Shown: positions 14,501-23,420 of the stretch, piece after piece
Layout: the number at the start of each line of letters is the position of its first letter
Position numbering within the stretch: position 1 is the first letter of the stretch
Source: UBA11710 sp049287025
GTDB lineage: Bacteria > Patescibacteriota > Patescibacteriia > Magasanikbacterales > UBA922
Assembly: GCA_049287025.1 (NCBI GenBank)
Contig: JBAQFA010000050.1
Location: 1-49,464 of the forward strand
Length of the DNA stretch: 49,464 bases
Direction: 5' to 3'
The notes under the pieces: model-generated
Databases searched by the model: none
Told to the model about the DNA's origin: nothing
Seen by the model: the letters and a program-made list of their open reading frames with translations, nothing else
Translations under genes and position numbers: made by a program

Positions 14501-15560
14501 ACATGTCTGCCTGTTTACCAGATACCTGTTCCAGATACTTCTGATAAGCAACATCCACATTAGGGAGAATCTCGTGGGCTGTGGCAGGCTCCTTGGCAAG
14601 ATTCTCATGGGTCTTCTCAAACTCTGCCCGAGTTAGGGGACGCTCCCCGCCCGTCTCAGTAGCAGCACGGATGTCTGTATATGCACGGTGAACATTGGTC
14701 TCAGGAGGAAATAGGTCTGCCTGAACCGGTTCTTTAGGAGCCTCAATGGTGGCCCTGTCAGCCCGTTCTTTAGACAGTATCTCGGCTGCAGTAGGCAGCT
14801 CAGGAGTCACCACTCCCTTATGATCTGCCATCAGAGTTTCAGGCAGGTCATTGCGCAGAGGAAGTTCCATTTGCGCCCGAGCACGTTGTGGAGTTGTTGG
14901 TTCAAACACTCCAGCTTGACCTGCATTGTATGGAGTAGCTTGGCCCTCAACTGGAGTCGGGAAGAGTTCCTGCTGCCCTTTAACCGGCTGTTTAAAATCT
15001 TCCCAAGGCATGTCTCCCTTACCCGTGAGTTCTTCAGCAAGAGACTTAGCAGGAGAGGCCTTAGCAGAAGGCTTGGGTGCCCCCACCTGTTCAGGAGTGG
15101 CTTTGCCTTTAGCCTTACCACCACCTAAGAACATTGCAGCGTTACCTAAGGTTTCTACACCAGCTCCCACCAAGGGAGAGCCAGTCAGTTCAAAAGCCTT
15201 CTCACCGCCCTTGTGAATAAGTTCAGCAGGGTAGCCCAAGGCTTCCTTGGTCTTAGTGGCTACAGCACTTTCAGGGAAGGAAGGCAGGAAATCTGAGACA
15301 GCTCCCTGAACATTCCCAATCTCCTCTGCGGCACTCTTGCCTGTGAACAGGGATTTGACTGGGCCTGCTAAACCAGCAACTCCTATAGCAGCCATGTCTG
15401 CCAAACCTCCAGCAAAGCCTCTAGCAGTCCCTGTGAGCCCTTTACCGGCTCCAGCAATGTCTAGGCCCATGGCATTGTCCTCAGGAGCTTGTGGAGCCTC
15501 CTGAAAGTCCTCCCATGGAGCTGTAGCGGTAGGTGTGAAGTCTTCCCAAGGATTTGCCAT
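11499..15560 (-). CDS. Large internal virion / DNA ejection protein
   Basis: The protein has 1353 residues, the largest in the window. The N-terminus repeats PWEDF (residues 4-8, 15-19, again near 188). Next come Gly/Ala-rich stretches that could insert into membranes, a long Ala/Glu/Lys coiled-coil region around residues 380-460, and a long helical C-terminal half with hydrophobic segments. Size, composition and position after two Gln/Ala-rich proteins fit the internal core proteins that short-tailed phages eject with their DNA. I see no clear transglycosylase or protease motif. Starts at ATG 15560. Confidence 0.65.
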   Translation of the reverse strand: MANPWEDFTPTATAPWEDFQEAPQAPEDNAMGLDIAGAGKGLTGTARGFAGGLADMAAIGVAGLAGPVKSLFTGKSAAEEIGNVQGAVSDFLPSFPESAVATKTKEALGYPAELIHKGGEKAFELTGSPLVGAGVETLGNAAMFLGGGKAKGKATPEQVGAPKPSAKASPAKSLAEELTGKGDMPWEDFKQPVKGQQELFPTPVEGQATPYNAGQAGVFEPTTPQRARAQMELPLRNDLPETLMADHKGVVTPELPTAAEILSKERADRATIEAPKEPVQADLFPPETNVHRAYTDIRAATETGGERPLTRAEFEKTHENLAKEPATAHEILPNVDVAYQKYLEQVSGKQADMFDIGSRQEAFVTKNIEETVARQVDEHPFVKKAEKELAKQEQFVSDLKDQVAAGETKATALVSELKALEKAQEKVATVRTNVSEAAAKGSPRPKSFNVRTRKQGGGVKFEWKDNSKVDQLKNIPGIAESLRDVGHALIKSPEEALALAKEVPDVKQNLLQQGINALTKGGSYLKAKVNNPEVHFTVDRFLDAENRAKAQISEKLHGEYLGDLRELSKTERAEAFELLNAADLSQKTITPEMMQRHGLSTALQQFITTHQNIMGDVLGKINDARIARGKKPIEAREAYSAMNMAGDFRKVAYKLVKDEAGNVKLDAGGQPVKEVVGVIGANSKTIGKNSLASLEEKMKAKNPEILFGKLDDRTRVGGSKGTPHEAFTDALKTLGEDNPAFKEFLNTLAEVAKDDPSNYMGMSKHTMQKKGVWGMEGRKPWLSSEQNATAFFENQSKYIEGAYSWGELANAAKDVNAVIRDGDVVTRHPNAIKLSEDYMQNALGLNPSRMGKAVTEGFNALFAPWGVGPTIPREVVGAARQVANTFMLSLNVPFLAIQLLQPMLAMPAMMSFLRGRGMDASGVGSGAKAMATLLKLRTDKPLNSMESGALKYAKDNHVYATDMVEHTNQTERGVGYYVGKITQSPAANIETGTRAAVYLSLIHALHEGGLSPAKGLYEQAHRFTDLAMNNYSQMEKPPIYNALGPIGSMAYNLKSFGHNEISRWSLYAREIAKNGNAAPLLVQMATTIVFAGAMGLPFMSQWEALYDFITAKTGHPRSLALDVIDVSASLGKSLGEKGKFAFSNGLGTLAGVDISSRVGLGDVLPSHAADVVFAGGGKLGQMVGSVAGLVMKPSEETLKSAAINLAPPFMQGPMDLSWYSKGDLAMSKDVGNLKAVARRNDADKLFKAIGLMGINESSQKQKTYQLSQLDKAYTDIRKTAMNTLTQDMFRNRPMLQKTIDKYFVNGQGDPQTFQQEIQKKAMDLNLSPSERAMLKEAASNSITKARSLQRRMQ

Positions 15561-16513
15561 TATTGTGCTTTCCAGTTTGCTTTGTTAGAAGGATCGCCTC
15601 CTAAGAAGACGTGTCCTTTGTAGATTTGTCCCTTTTGGGGACCTTGTGTAGACGGGGCAGGAGAAACACCACCTCCCAAAGCGGGAGCAATTTGTTGAGT
15701 GGGCATTCCTGTGGCAGCGCCTATGTCCAGTTTACCACCCGCCTGAGCGTTGCGCTGATTCATGGCAAACTGCTCATATTGGCCTGCCATAGCTTCATAT
15801 TTCTGCTTGACGTCTGGATCAGCCTCAAACATCGCAGCCCCATGCAGAGCCACAGCAGCTTTCTCAGCAGTCATCTTACCGCTTTGCACGGCTTCTTGAA
15901 TACCCTGTAGACCTGAAGAACTGCGTCCAGCTTTATTGAACTTCCCCGCATCAATATTGGCTTGGTTCATTCGCTCTTGAGCTGCTGTCTGCATACCAAT
16001 ACCAGCAAGACGATTACGTCCCTGTGTCTGTTCCTGGATAAGATCAGCAGCAGCCTTAGCCTTAGCAGCACGCGCTGCCGTGGTGAAGTCTAAGATTTTG
16101 CTGGCTTCTTGCATACGCTGTGGATCACCTGAGTTCATTTCCCCTTGGGCATGTTGCATAGCAGCCTGTAGGTCCTGATCGGTTGCTGTTAAGGCAAACT
16201 TCCTCTGGTCCTCATTAAGCTGCATTCCCTCGTTAGCAGCAGCACGTCTAGCATTGACACCTCCCAAGACATTCTGATTACTCAGACCAGCGTTCTGAAG
16301 GCTTTGGTGTTCAAGGAGCTGTGGATCTTGTTGCTCTTTAAAGATGTTAGCCAGCTCTGCCTGACGATTGGCAAGAGCATTCTTCTGTCCTTCCTGTTGC
16401 TGGAAGAGCTGAGAGAGTCCTGCTTGTTGGGCACCCTGTCCCAGAGCCTCCATACTACCTGTGCCGTAGATTTTAGAAAGCTCATCTTGATTGATGTAAT
16501 TAGCTTGTGGCAT
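15560..16513 (-). CDS. Internal virion protein (probable)
   Basis: The protein has 317 residues, rich in Gln, Ala and Asn with long predicted helices (LSQLFQQQEGQKNALANRQ). A disordered Gly/Pro/Gln stretch leads to a conserved-looking tail (YKGHVFLGGDPSNKANWK) that may be a docking or sorting element. It overlaps both neighbours by single bases to a few bases, as expected for co-assembled ejection proteins. The role is inferred from composition and position. Confidence 0.6.
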   Translation of the reverse strand: MPQANYINQDELSKIYGTGSMEALGQGAQQAGLSQLFQQQEGQKNALANRQAELANIFKEQQDPQLLEHQSLQNAGLSNQNVLGGVNARRAAANEGMQLNEDQRKFALTATDQDLQAAMQHAQGEMNSGDPQRMQEASKILDFTTAARAAKAKAAADLIQEQTQGRNRLAGIGMQTAAQERMNQANIDAGKFNKAGRSSSGLQGIQEAVQSGKMTAEKAAVALHGAAMFEADPDVKQKYEAMAGQYEQFAMNQRNAQAGGKLDIGAATGMPTQQIAPALGGGVSPAPSTQGPQKGQIYKGHVFLGGDPSNKANWKAQ

Positions 16514-17808
16514 TACAAATAACTCCCTGTTCCCATTGTATTGGGAAGATCACTTCCCCAATCATTCATATCATATTGAGGTGCAGGCTCAAAAGACTGC
16601 TGTTGGGGAAACATGCTGGATAAACCCGATTGGATTCGGTCAGTCAAACCACTACTCTTTCCTAAAGCCAGGAGACGCTGGAGCTGCTGTCCTTTAGCAG
16701 ACTGTGCAGCATTGTTAGCCGCCTGTGAATTAGAGAACCCGGCTTGTCTAGCATTGGCCAAACCAGAGAGGCTCTGAGAAGCTTGAGCCTGTTGCGCAGC
16801 AAGACGTGCCTGTAAGTCTACCTCACGAGCACCATACTGACTGTTCCTACCCGCAGCAGCATCCTTACGAGCAAGCGTCTGACGAAGAGCTTGAGCATAT
16901 GGACTGTTCTGCGAATACATGTTAGCCAAATTAGCCATCTGTGTTTGTAGAGCCTGATCAGTCTGTCCTTGTTGGGCTTGTAACTCTCTGGCATTCTTTT
17001 GCGACTGGTGTCCTTGATATAGACCTGCTAAACCCATAGCAGCATCTCCAAGATTAAAGCCACCACCAGAACCTGTAGAAGCTCCTGCAGGGGAACCTCT
17101 TCCCTGCATACCCGCTGTAGCAGCGGCATTACCAGCCCAGCCGCCTAGCATACCCCCAACTGGACCCCCTAGAGCACTCCCAACCGAGCTGCCTAACATT
17201 CCTGCAGCGCTCCTGCCAAGAGAGGAAGCCGGGCTGGGACTGTCATAGGCTGCTGCTCCTATACGCGCGGCTGTTCCCACAGCCCCAGGAACTAGTCCTG
17301 CGAGAGTGGTTGCCAGGGGGGCTCCTTTGGCTAGGTTGTAGCCAACATTAGCCACAGCACCCACAGGAGTCATGCCTAAAAGACCTCGCAAGCCCTTACC
17401 AAAAGGACTCTCAGCAAAATTACTAAACCCATAATTCTCTTTATTACCGGCATAGTCTCCTTGATAGGTAGGGAGTCCTTGTGGAGCCTCATAACCAAAC
17501 ATCTGTCCTAGGTTAAAGGACTCAGGGGATTGGAACCCCGCCGCAGAAAAGTCATATCCAAAGGGATCAAAGTTGACCTCTTGATTGCCAGCACTCTGTT
17601 CGGCTGACAAACCTCCACCCATAGTAGATGATGTTTCTCCATAAGAGTCCGCCAGAGTGCCTCCTAATGTCCCCACATCCGGGGCACCTTCCATGCCTCC
17701 CCAAGAAGAGACATCCTCATTTCCCCAATTACCACCACCTCCATAGCCTCCTCCAGTGTCCGACTCAGAGCCGGACATTCCCCCATCTGTGCTTGCATTT
17801 TCAGCCAT
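16513..17808 (-). CDS. Internal virion / injection protein (Gly- and Ala-rich)
   Basis: The protein has 431 residues. The N-terminal 60 are Gly/Ser-rich and disordered. The middle (residues about 130-230) is hydrophobic Gly/Ala sequence with possible membrane-active helices (GGPVGGMLGGWAG). The C-terminal part has a helical block (NSPYAQALRQTLARKDAAA, then QYGAREVDLQARLAAQQAQ) that recurs in podovirus ejection proteins. It is probably carried in the head and ejected with the DNA. Confidence 0.6.
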   Translation of the reverse strand: MAENASTDGGMSGSESDTGGGYGGGGNWGNEDVSSWGGMEGAPDVGTLGGTLADSYGETSSTMGGGLSAEQSAGNQEVNFDPFGYDFSAAGFQSPESFNLGQMFGYEAPQGLPTYQGDYAGNKENYGFSNFAESPFGKGLRGLLGMTPVGAVANVGYNLAKGAPLATTLAGLVPGAVGTAARIGAAAYDSPSPASSLGRSAAGMLGSSVGSALGGPVGGMLGGWAGNAAATAGMQGRGSPAGASTGSGGGFNLGDAAMGLAGLYQGHQSQKNARELQAQQGQTDQALQTQMANLANMYSQNSPYAQALRQTLARKDAAAGRNSQYGAREVDLQARLAAQQAQASQSLSGLANARQAGFSNSQAANNAAQSAKGQQLQRLLALGKSSGLTDRIQSGLSSMFPQQQSFEPAPQYDMNDWGSDLPNTMGTGSYL

Positions 17809-17835
17809 AAAAATTCCTTAAATATTGAGTAGTCA

Positions 17836-18663
17836 CTAAGCAGACAGCCAAGTAGTTCCATCATAAAACACTGGTGCTACTACAGCACCTCCGCCAGTTA
17901 AGGCCCCCAGATAGGTGGGAGCAGTTGCATCCGTTACATGAGCCTTCATCCCTATTGTGCCTGCCGGCAGTGTTCCCACAGTGTATCCCACAGTTCTTGG
18001 AGTAGTTAGTAATGGATTGGTGTCCATGACAAACATAGTCCCTGTGCCGGTTTGAGAGGCTATAGCTGTGGCATTCCCCACACTCGTAATAGGTCCTGTG
18101 AGATTGGCATTTGTCGCATCATTACCATCTAACTTTTGTATTGCCTGTAGAATGCTATCTGTAGCTGCAACTGTCCCTGCTCCTGATGTAAAACCAGTCA
18201 ACACTTTAGCAATAACAGGAGCATTGGTCAGTGTGGTAGTATTGCCGACAGAAGTCACGTCGCCTGTTAAGTTTGCATTAGTAGTTACAGTTCCTGCCGT
18301 CAGCCCCGCCGCAGTACCCGTGATGTTTGTTCCCACTAAGGTCGTTGGGGTTCCCAAATCTGGGGTGATTAGCGTCGGACTGGTTTGATGAACATAGGCA
18401 CCAGTTCCTGTCTGTGTTAAGAGTGCTGTGACTTCCGTGGCCTCCGCAGCAGAGATATGATAAGCACCAGTGCCTAGTATCCCCTGTAGACTGCTGTGTA
18501 GTCTAGTGACAATGTCGGTGATGTTACTACCTGCGAAATTAATAGAGGACCATAAAATACTGCCTGCTGTGTTTAAGTAGTCATACAGCTTCTTATACCA
18601 GTCCATCCAAGCAAAAGACCCGGGCTCAGATTTAACGGGAGGAGGGGGGGGTACTGAGGCCAT
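17836..18663 (-). CDS. Repeat-containing fibre or fibre-like structural protein
   Basis: The protein has 275 residues. After a short Pro-rich start and a helical segment (WMDWYKKLYDYLNTAGSILW), it is Thr/Gly/Val-rich beta sequence with internal repeats: NANLTGDVTSVGNTTTL and NANLTGPITSVGNATAI. The last domain ends FYDGTTWLSA, a common end of phage fibre chains. It most likely forms a trimeric fibre on the tail or head. Receptor binding is inferred. Confidence 0.6.
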   Translation of the reverse strand: MASVPPPPPVKSEPGSFAWMDWYKKLYDYLNTAGSILWSSINFAGSNITDIVTRLHSSLQGILGTGAYHISAAEATEVTALLTQTGTGAYVHQTSPTLITPDLGTPTTLVGTNITGTAAGLTAGTVTTNANLTGDVTSVGNTTTLTNAPVIAKVLTGFTSGAGTVAATDSILQAIQKLDGNDATNANLTGPITSVGNATAIASQTGTGTMFVMDTNPLLTTPRTVGYTVGTLPAGTIGMKAHVTDATAPTYLGALTGGGAVVAPVFYDGTTWLSA

Positions 18664-20123
18664 TACTGACTTCCTTTATTAATATCCACTTCCAACCCAT
18701 CTATACGGAACAGATGTGGAAGAGAGTAGCGAATTCTAAATGCCCTGCGACGGAAGGTTCCTAGTTGTCGGAGCACTGGAAAATCAAAATTAAAGGACAG
18801 GGTGCGGGCAGTGGACCACGTGGCATAATCATCATCCGACCATTCAATAGACACATCGTTATCTACACCAGTAGAGTCTGGGACATCTCCAACGATTGCT
18901 AAACGAGACATTGTTTTTCTATTGATGGAATCAAAGTCTTCCTTAGCAGTGACAACCTCACAACGAAAGACCGTACCACCATCTGTGAAAGTCGCCTCAT
19001 CCACCTTGTATACAGTAGTTCCTCCTGTCTTGAGAACATAGGGCATCCCATTAGGGCCGTCTGCGGCACGGGCTCCTAGAAAGGCCGTAGCACTGGTGGC
19101 TCCAGAAGCCCACTCAGTCCAGATCTGAGTCTCAAAGCTGTACACAAGGGTGCGAGATGTGAGAGTTAATATGTAGAGTTTCTGACTAGCTACTCTAACA
19201 CAATATGCTACGGAAGTAGCTAGAGCAGCTCCCTCAGCATGGAGAACTCCTCGAATTGCGGGAGTAGATATTTCCTTCTCTTTAAAACCTTCAATGGTCC
19301 ACACAGTATATCCACCATTACCCGTCTGACCGACAAGAATCACTTCATTTTCTGTTGCTACCACAGTTCCAGGAGCAGGGGTACCAAACTGCTGTACCGC
19401 ACTGTCGTGGCGTGAGAGAGGGCTCCCAGTGGCATTAGCAGCATCATACAGATACTCAACACTGTTCGATCCAATGGCATACAGGTAATTGTTGTTCTTG
19501 GAGAGCGCCACTAGCTTGTCAGGATACATCTCTGCTGTGGCGAAGTCTCCTGCAGTCCACAAAGAAGGATCATCCAGGTTGCTATTATACACATCAGCGG
19601 TACTGGCCTTAGCCACAAATAAATACCCATCTAAGAAGATGGGATGTGGTACATGCGGGGTTGGAAACTGTGCATCCGTTATCTCCGTGGGGGCTGTGGA
19701 TGGGTTGGCAAAGACATAGCCTTTTGTACCATCTAACAGCACCAAAGAAACAACACCAGAGGAATTGAGAAACTCGGTGAAACCCACCTCACCGGTGGTA
19801 GTGGTCACAGTGGATAGAGAAGTTCCATTCACATAGATAGCATTGCCCACTACCGTGATTACATATCCAGTACCACTATAGAGCCAGTAATAAATCCCCC
19901 TAGCCACTCCAGTATTAACTGTGTAAGCAGAGGAAAGTCCTGGACGAGACTTTAGAACAAAGCGCTTCTCTTCTGCGGATTGGCTGTGAAACAGCTCAGG
20001 CATCATATTGACAATCCGTGCGTCTTTGTTCTGCAAAGCCCCACTACGTTGCTGTGGATTGGTAACTAAATTAATCCGTTTAGTTTCATATGTTGAGTTG
20101 ACAGGTGTTTTTGAAAAAGCCAT
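18663..20123 (-). CDS. P22 gp10-like tail hub / DNA stabilisation protein
   Basis: The protein has 486 residues. It begins like the family (VNSTYETKRINLVTNPQQRSG, then DARIVNMMPELF) and is beta-rich with repeated blades (IYYWLYSGTGYVITVVGNAI; YLYAIGSNSVEYLYD). In P22 this protein closes the head with gp4 and holds the tailspikes. It directly follows the gp4-like gene, as in P22-type phages. ATG 20123 is its start. Confidence 0.75.
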   Translation of the reverse strand: MAFSKTPVNSTYETKRINLVTNPQQRSGALQNKDARIVNMMPELFHSQSAEEKRFVLKSRPGLSSAYTVNTGVARGIYYWLYSGTGYVITVVGNAIYVNGTSLSTVTTTTGEVGFTEFLNSSGVVSLVLLDGTKGYVFANPSTAPTEITDAQFPTPHVPHPIFLDGYLFVAKASTADVYNSNLDDPSLWTAGDFATAEMYPDKLVALSKNNNYLYAIGSNSVEYLYDAANATGSPLSRHDSAVQQFGTPAPGTVVATENEVILVGQTGNGGYTVWTIEGFKEKEISTPAIRGVLHAEGAALATSVAYCVRVASQKLYILTLTSRTLVYSFETQIWTEWASGATSATAFLGARAADGPNGMPYVLKTGGTTVYKVDEATFTDGGTVFRCEVVTAKEDFDSINRKTMSRLAIVGDVPDSTGVDNDVSIEWSDDDYATWSTARTLSFNFDFPVLRQLGTFRRRAFRIRYSLPHLFRIDGLEVDINKGSQ

Positions 20124-20830
20124 TAATATTTACCAGACCAATCTGGCTGCATATAAACACTGCCTTCCTCTTGATCGTACATCAGAGCCTGTTGATGGAA
20201 ATATTCAGCCTCCTTAGTAAGGACTGTCCTATCTTGAATGGGAATACCATATTCACCAGACAGACGCCATGCTAAGCCGTAAATGAGGGCTTCTGTCCAA
20301 TAGGCTGGAAAATCAAAATCATCTGTTGAAGCTACCATGTCCTCAAAGGGACGTTGATATACAATGGTAATGGTTGTCGTGCTATCGTCAGGAGTAGGCC
20401 AGAGATTGATTGTACCTGTCTTAGCCAGTGGCTGATAGTACAAATTAACCGGGACTCCAGAAGAGGTGGTCAGAGGCAGGATATTGTAATTATAGTTGGT
20501 GTAGATGTTCAATGGAACATTAACACTATTTGTCTGATTACGATAGGCCTGTAGCACCTTAAGGGGCTGGGGAGTATTCAGAGTCTGAGACACCCCTATG
20601 GTATATGCTGCTGTTCCTGATGTTACGGTGAAGGTGTATTTCTTAATGGCCCACACCTGCATACCGTCTGCCTGAAATCCCTTGATCATGGCATTCAGAG
20701 CCTGGGAGGCGTTAGTCACTTCATAGGCAGCAGGGGAACTGCCACCAGACAGCACAGACAGCTTACGGAGGGCGCTGTTGATTACTTCATCCCTTTGAAG
20801 GGACCAGATGGTTGTGCCGGACGTGGCCAT
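20123..20830 (-). CDS. P22 gp4-like tail adaptor protein
   Basis: The protein has 235 residues. ATG 20830 is chosen because AAGGAAATAAC lies just upstream; the longer frame from 20881 would overlap the holin gene. The sequence matches the adaptor family: MATSGTTIWSLQRDEVINSALRKL at the start, a beta section with LYYQPLAKTGTINLWPTPDD, and a helical end (YWTEALIYGLAWRLS). It would bind under the portal and connect to the gp10-like hub. No muramidase motif is obvious. Confidence 0.78.
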   Translation of the reverse strand: MATSGTTIWSLQRDEVINSALRKLSVLSGGSSPAAYEVTNASQALNAMIKGFQADGMQVWAIKKYTFTVTSGTAAYTIGVSQTLNTPQPLKVLQAYRNQTNSVNVPLNIYTNYNYNILPLTTSSGVPVNLYYQPLAKTGTINLWPTPDDSTTTITIVYQRPFEDMVASTDDFDFPAYWTEALIYGLAWRLSGEYGIPIQDRTVLTKEAEYFHQQALMYDQEEGSVYMQPDWSGKY

Positions 20831-20831
20831 G

Positions 20832-21203
20832 TTATTTCCTTGTAAAATTAGCCACAATTCGGCTACCGAATAAGAAGCCAAAAGCTACATTAGCGGCTTC
20901 TAGAGCAAGAGCTTGTATTTGAGCATCTACTGCTGTAAAGAGACTACCTATCCCAACACCAATGACCAGCAGGGCCCCTAGATAGCGCGCAGAGGCCCTC
21001 AGATCAACCACCCACTGGCTAGGCAAGCCTATGGGCTTGTCCAGCTCTGCGAGGGCTTTAATCTTCTCTATCTCATTGGAGTCCAGTTTGATTTGTTCAT
21101 CTACTGTGGTGGCTTTTACACCACCAAAGAACTTTGTGACGGCTTGCTTAATGCCCTCAATACCTACGGGTACTAGGGCTGCTAAGATCGTTTCGAGTAT
21201 CAT
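20832..21203 (-). CDS. Holin-like protein (3-TM, gene-transfer-agent holin type)
   Basis: The protein has 123 residues. A hydrophobic N-terminus (ILETILAALVPVGIEGIKQA), an acidic amphipathic middle (DEQIKLDSNEIEKIKALAEL), two further hydrophobic stretches after residue 70 (YLGALLVIGVGIGSLF and ANVAFGFLFGSRIV) and a basic end fit the Holin_3TM family. It would make the inner-membrane hole that lets the endolysin out. It overlaps the next upstream gene by ATGA and lies far from the endolysin, which is common in podoviruses. Confidence 0.7.
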   Translation of the reverse strand: MILETILAALVPVGIEGIKQAVTKFFGGVKATTVDEQIKLDSNEIEKIKALAELDKPIGLPSQWVVDLRASARYLGALLVIGVGIGSLFTAVDAQIQALALEAANVAFGFLFGSRIVANFTRK

Positions 21204-21436
21204 ATCTTATCCTGCTTTCCATCTAATTTGGTTTCAATGCGCTGGAGGAAACCTAGAAGCTCAGAGCGAAACTCCTTGAAGTCGTCCTTACGTGTATAGT
21301 TTTGTGCTACATAATCCTTGAGACTCATTAGATCAAGTCGTAGGTCTTTGACAGCGCTCCACATCTCCCTAGCAAACCAACCGAGCATGGCAAATCCAGC
21401 CAAGAGAAAATAGTTTAAAAATTCAGGTGTATTCAT
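21200..21436 (-). CDS. Small membrane protein with coiled coil, lysis-associated (possible)
   Basis: The protein has 78 residues: one N-terminal membrane segment (FLNYFLLAGFAMLGWFA), then a charged helical tail (DDFKEFRSELLGFLQRIETK). This topology resembles inner-membrane spanins or accessory holins. It overlaps the holin gene by ATGA, supporting a lysis role. No outer-membrane lipoprotein partner with a lipobox was found beside it. Confidence 0.55.
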   Translation of the reverse strand: MNTPEFLNYFLLAGFAMLGWFAREMWSAVKDLRLDLMSLKDYVAQNYTRKDDFKEFRSELLGFLQRIETKLDGKQDKI

Positions 21437-21546
21437 ATCATTGTACCGCGCTCTTGCGTGGGTTCTGTTGTGTCGCTCATTTATTCACCGATGGGTTGAT
21501 GGCCTGCGCACTGGCAGCGATGGGCAGTGGGTACAGGCACGAAAAA

Positions 21547-23394
21547 TTAAGCAACGCCGAACCTCGTCGCACTGACGGATACACCAATTGGCCCGCCTGC
21601 CGTGTTCGTGACCTCCACGTCAAATTTATACCCTATGCCACCTATTGCGGTTCCTGGCGTGTTACCGCCCACACACCGGAATGTGATTTGAAGCGTGGCG
21701 TTAAGTGAGCCTGCACCAAGAACTACAACGGCTGCGACCGTATTCACATCCAGCGTAGTAACAAGACAGCTAGCGGACGACTGACCGCCTGCGTAGCTCC
21801 CGGAGGCAGAGATGAGCCATACTGAGTTATTCAGATTGGCTGACGAAACACCCGGAGGGATGAACTGAGGACCACTCATATCAATTTCTGTATAAGTGAC
21901 TCCGGTACTTTCAGCTGAAAATGATGTTCTGGCTGACGCGAACCCACCTGGGTAAAAGCAAACCTCCTGATATGGGTCGGGTGATTCGTATACTTTTAGA
22001 GACCCAAAAAATCGAGAGTAAGTATTATCATGGTAATAGGGTGATACCCCAAAATCACAAGATGGGTCAACACGCACATATGCGTAGCTGGCGGGCGCAG
22101 ATGATACGCCATAAGCGTCCGTTGGGTTAATTTCAGCTACGACAATTGTTCTCGCCTCGTTGAAATTTAAGATAGAGGATCGTGTGGCTGTCAGTGTGCA
22201 GATATTTGCTTTCTGCAGCTCAATTGCCATCCCGCCCAATGAATTTCCCTGAAAAAGACAATTTAAAAACTGCACCCTATCAGCACCCGTTCCAGCTGGT
22301 TTGTTCCCGATTCGGACTGATGGGTAGCCCCACTTTGTTAAATCTGTAGCATACGGGTTAAAGAACTCAGTATTTTCAAATGAAATGTACCCTCCGGCTT
22401 CCTCAATCCATACTTTTTCCACAGCCGGAGGTGTATTCCAATAAGGATCATTAGCCAAATCGTTTTCTATCTGACAATCAATAAATCTTACGAGCCTTAC
22501 CGGGTTCAGACAAGGGTTTACAGGGTTAGGCATTATTCGTATATCACGCCACAAACTGTAGATTAGCCGGAATTTTTTGAAAATTAATTGATTGTGTGCG
22601 TCGCCATCCAGTTGCACATTGATTATATGAATCTGCGCCCTGTCCGTCGCATTGTTTCCGGTGTTATATCCGCAATATCTTATTGTAATATTCTCAAAAT
22701 AGGATTCACGAATACTCCCGGCACCAGTAATTAGAATACCAGCGCCTTTAAACCCTTCAATGTAGATGTTGCGCGCGGTAAATCCATCAAGTGCGTTATC
22801 AAAAACAAGGACATCAGCGATGGATGTTCTATTATCAATCGCACCATTTGGGATCGCCGCACCCGATATCCAAAAATTACAAAAGCTGACGCCCTCTAGT
22901 TGACCATTGAAATTTAGGTCGGCTGCTGGCGTCGCGCCGGTTTTAGAGACAACAAACAAAGATCCTGTTGAGGCCGGATTGTGAATTATCTTTGTCCCAT
23001 TCCCGTCAATTAAAAGTCGCTTGTCAATCGTGATGGGCGTCGTTGCAGAGGAAGAAAGCAACATCGTTCCACCAGGAAAATTAAGAACTCCATTTGATGG
23101 GGTATTGGCTATCGCCGTCTTTACAAATTCTGTGCAGTCTGTGGTCGAAATATCTACACCGAGTGGAACAAAATCCAATACGTTTCTATATTGGTCTAAT
23201 TTATCCCGCACGGTGGTTGTGACAGTCCCCACACCAGATGGAAGATGCCCCACCAGCGAGGAGCCAGTGGATGCGGCTAGTGCCTCCCTAAAAGAACCTG
23301 CAGGGGCAGCCTCGGCTGCATAGGTATTATCATTGACATCATTAAGCCACGCGGAGTCGATAACTGTGCCGGATATAAAAGTTTTACTTGCCAT
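21547..23394 (-). CDS. Tailspike with beta-helix (pectate-lyase-like) domain
   Basis: The protein has 615 residues. The first 60 (SGTVIDSAWLNDVNDNTYAA) form a short particle-binding region seen in many podovirus spikes. RNVLDFVPLGVDISTTDCTEF then starts a pectate-lyase-3-type fold, and residues about 110-460 show the irregular beta-helix pattern (ARNIYIEGFKGAGILI; VRFIDCQIEN). The C-terminal 150 residues look like a trimer-forming or sugar-binding jelly-roll. It probably binds and may cut a host surface polysaccharide; catalytic residues cannot be assigned by eye. Placed between lysis and neck genes, it may be a swapped-in host-range module. Confidence 0.75.
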   Translation of the reverse strand: MASKTFISGTVIDSAWLNDVNDNTYAAEAAPAGSFREALAASTGSSLVGHLPSGVGTVTTTVRDKLDQYRNVLDFVPLGVDISTTDCTEFVKTAIANTPSNGVLNFPGGTMLLSSSATTPITIDKRLLIDGNGTKIIHNPASTGSLFVVSKTGATPAADLNFNGQLEGVSFCNFWISGAAIPNGAIDNRTSIADVLVFDNALDGFTARNIYIEGFKGAGILITGAGSIRESYFENITIRYCGYNTGNNATDRAQIHIINVQLDGDAHNQLIFKKFRLIYSLWRDIRIMPNPVNPCLNPVRLVRFIDCQIENDLANDPYWNTPPAVEKVWIEEAGGYISFENTEFFNPYATDLTKWGYPSVRIGNKPAGTGADRVQFLNCLFQGNSLGGMAIELQKANICTLTATRSSILNFNEARTIVVAEINPTDAYGVSSAPASYAYVRVDPSCDFGVSPYYHDNTYSRFFGSLKVYESPDPYQEVCFYPGGFASARTSFSAESTGVTYTEIDMSGPQFIPPGVSSANLNNSVWLISASGSYAGGQSSASCLVTTLDVNTVAAVVVLGAGSLNATLQITFRCVGGNTPGTAIGGIGYKFDVEVTNTAGGPIGVSVSATRFGVA

Positions 23395-23420
23395 TTTAAT
23401 TCTTTAAATGTGAGAAGGGA

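Noticed and set aside
21437..21546. Two tiny frames between tailspike and lysis gene
   Set aside because: Products of 15 and 19 residues without ribosome sites; I see nothing reliable in this gap.
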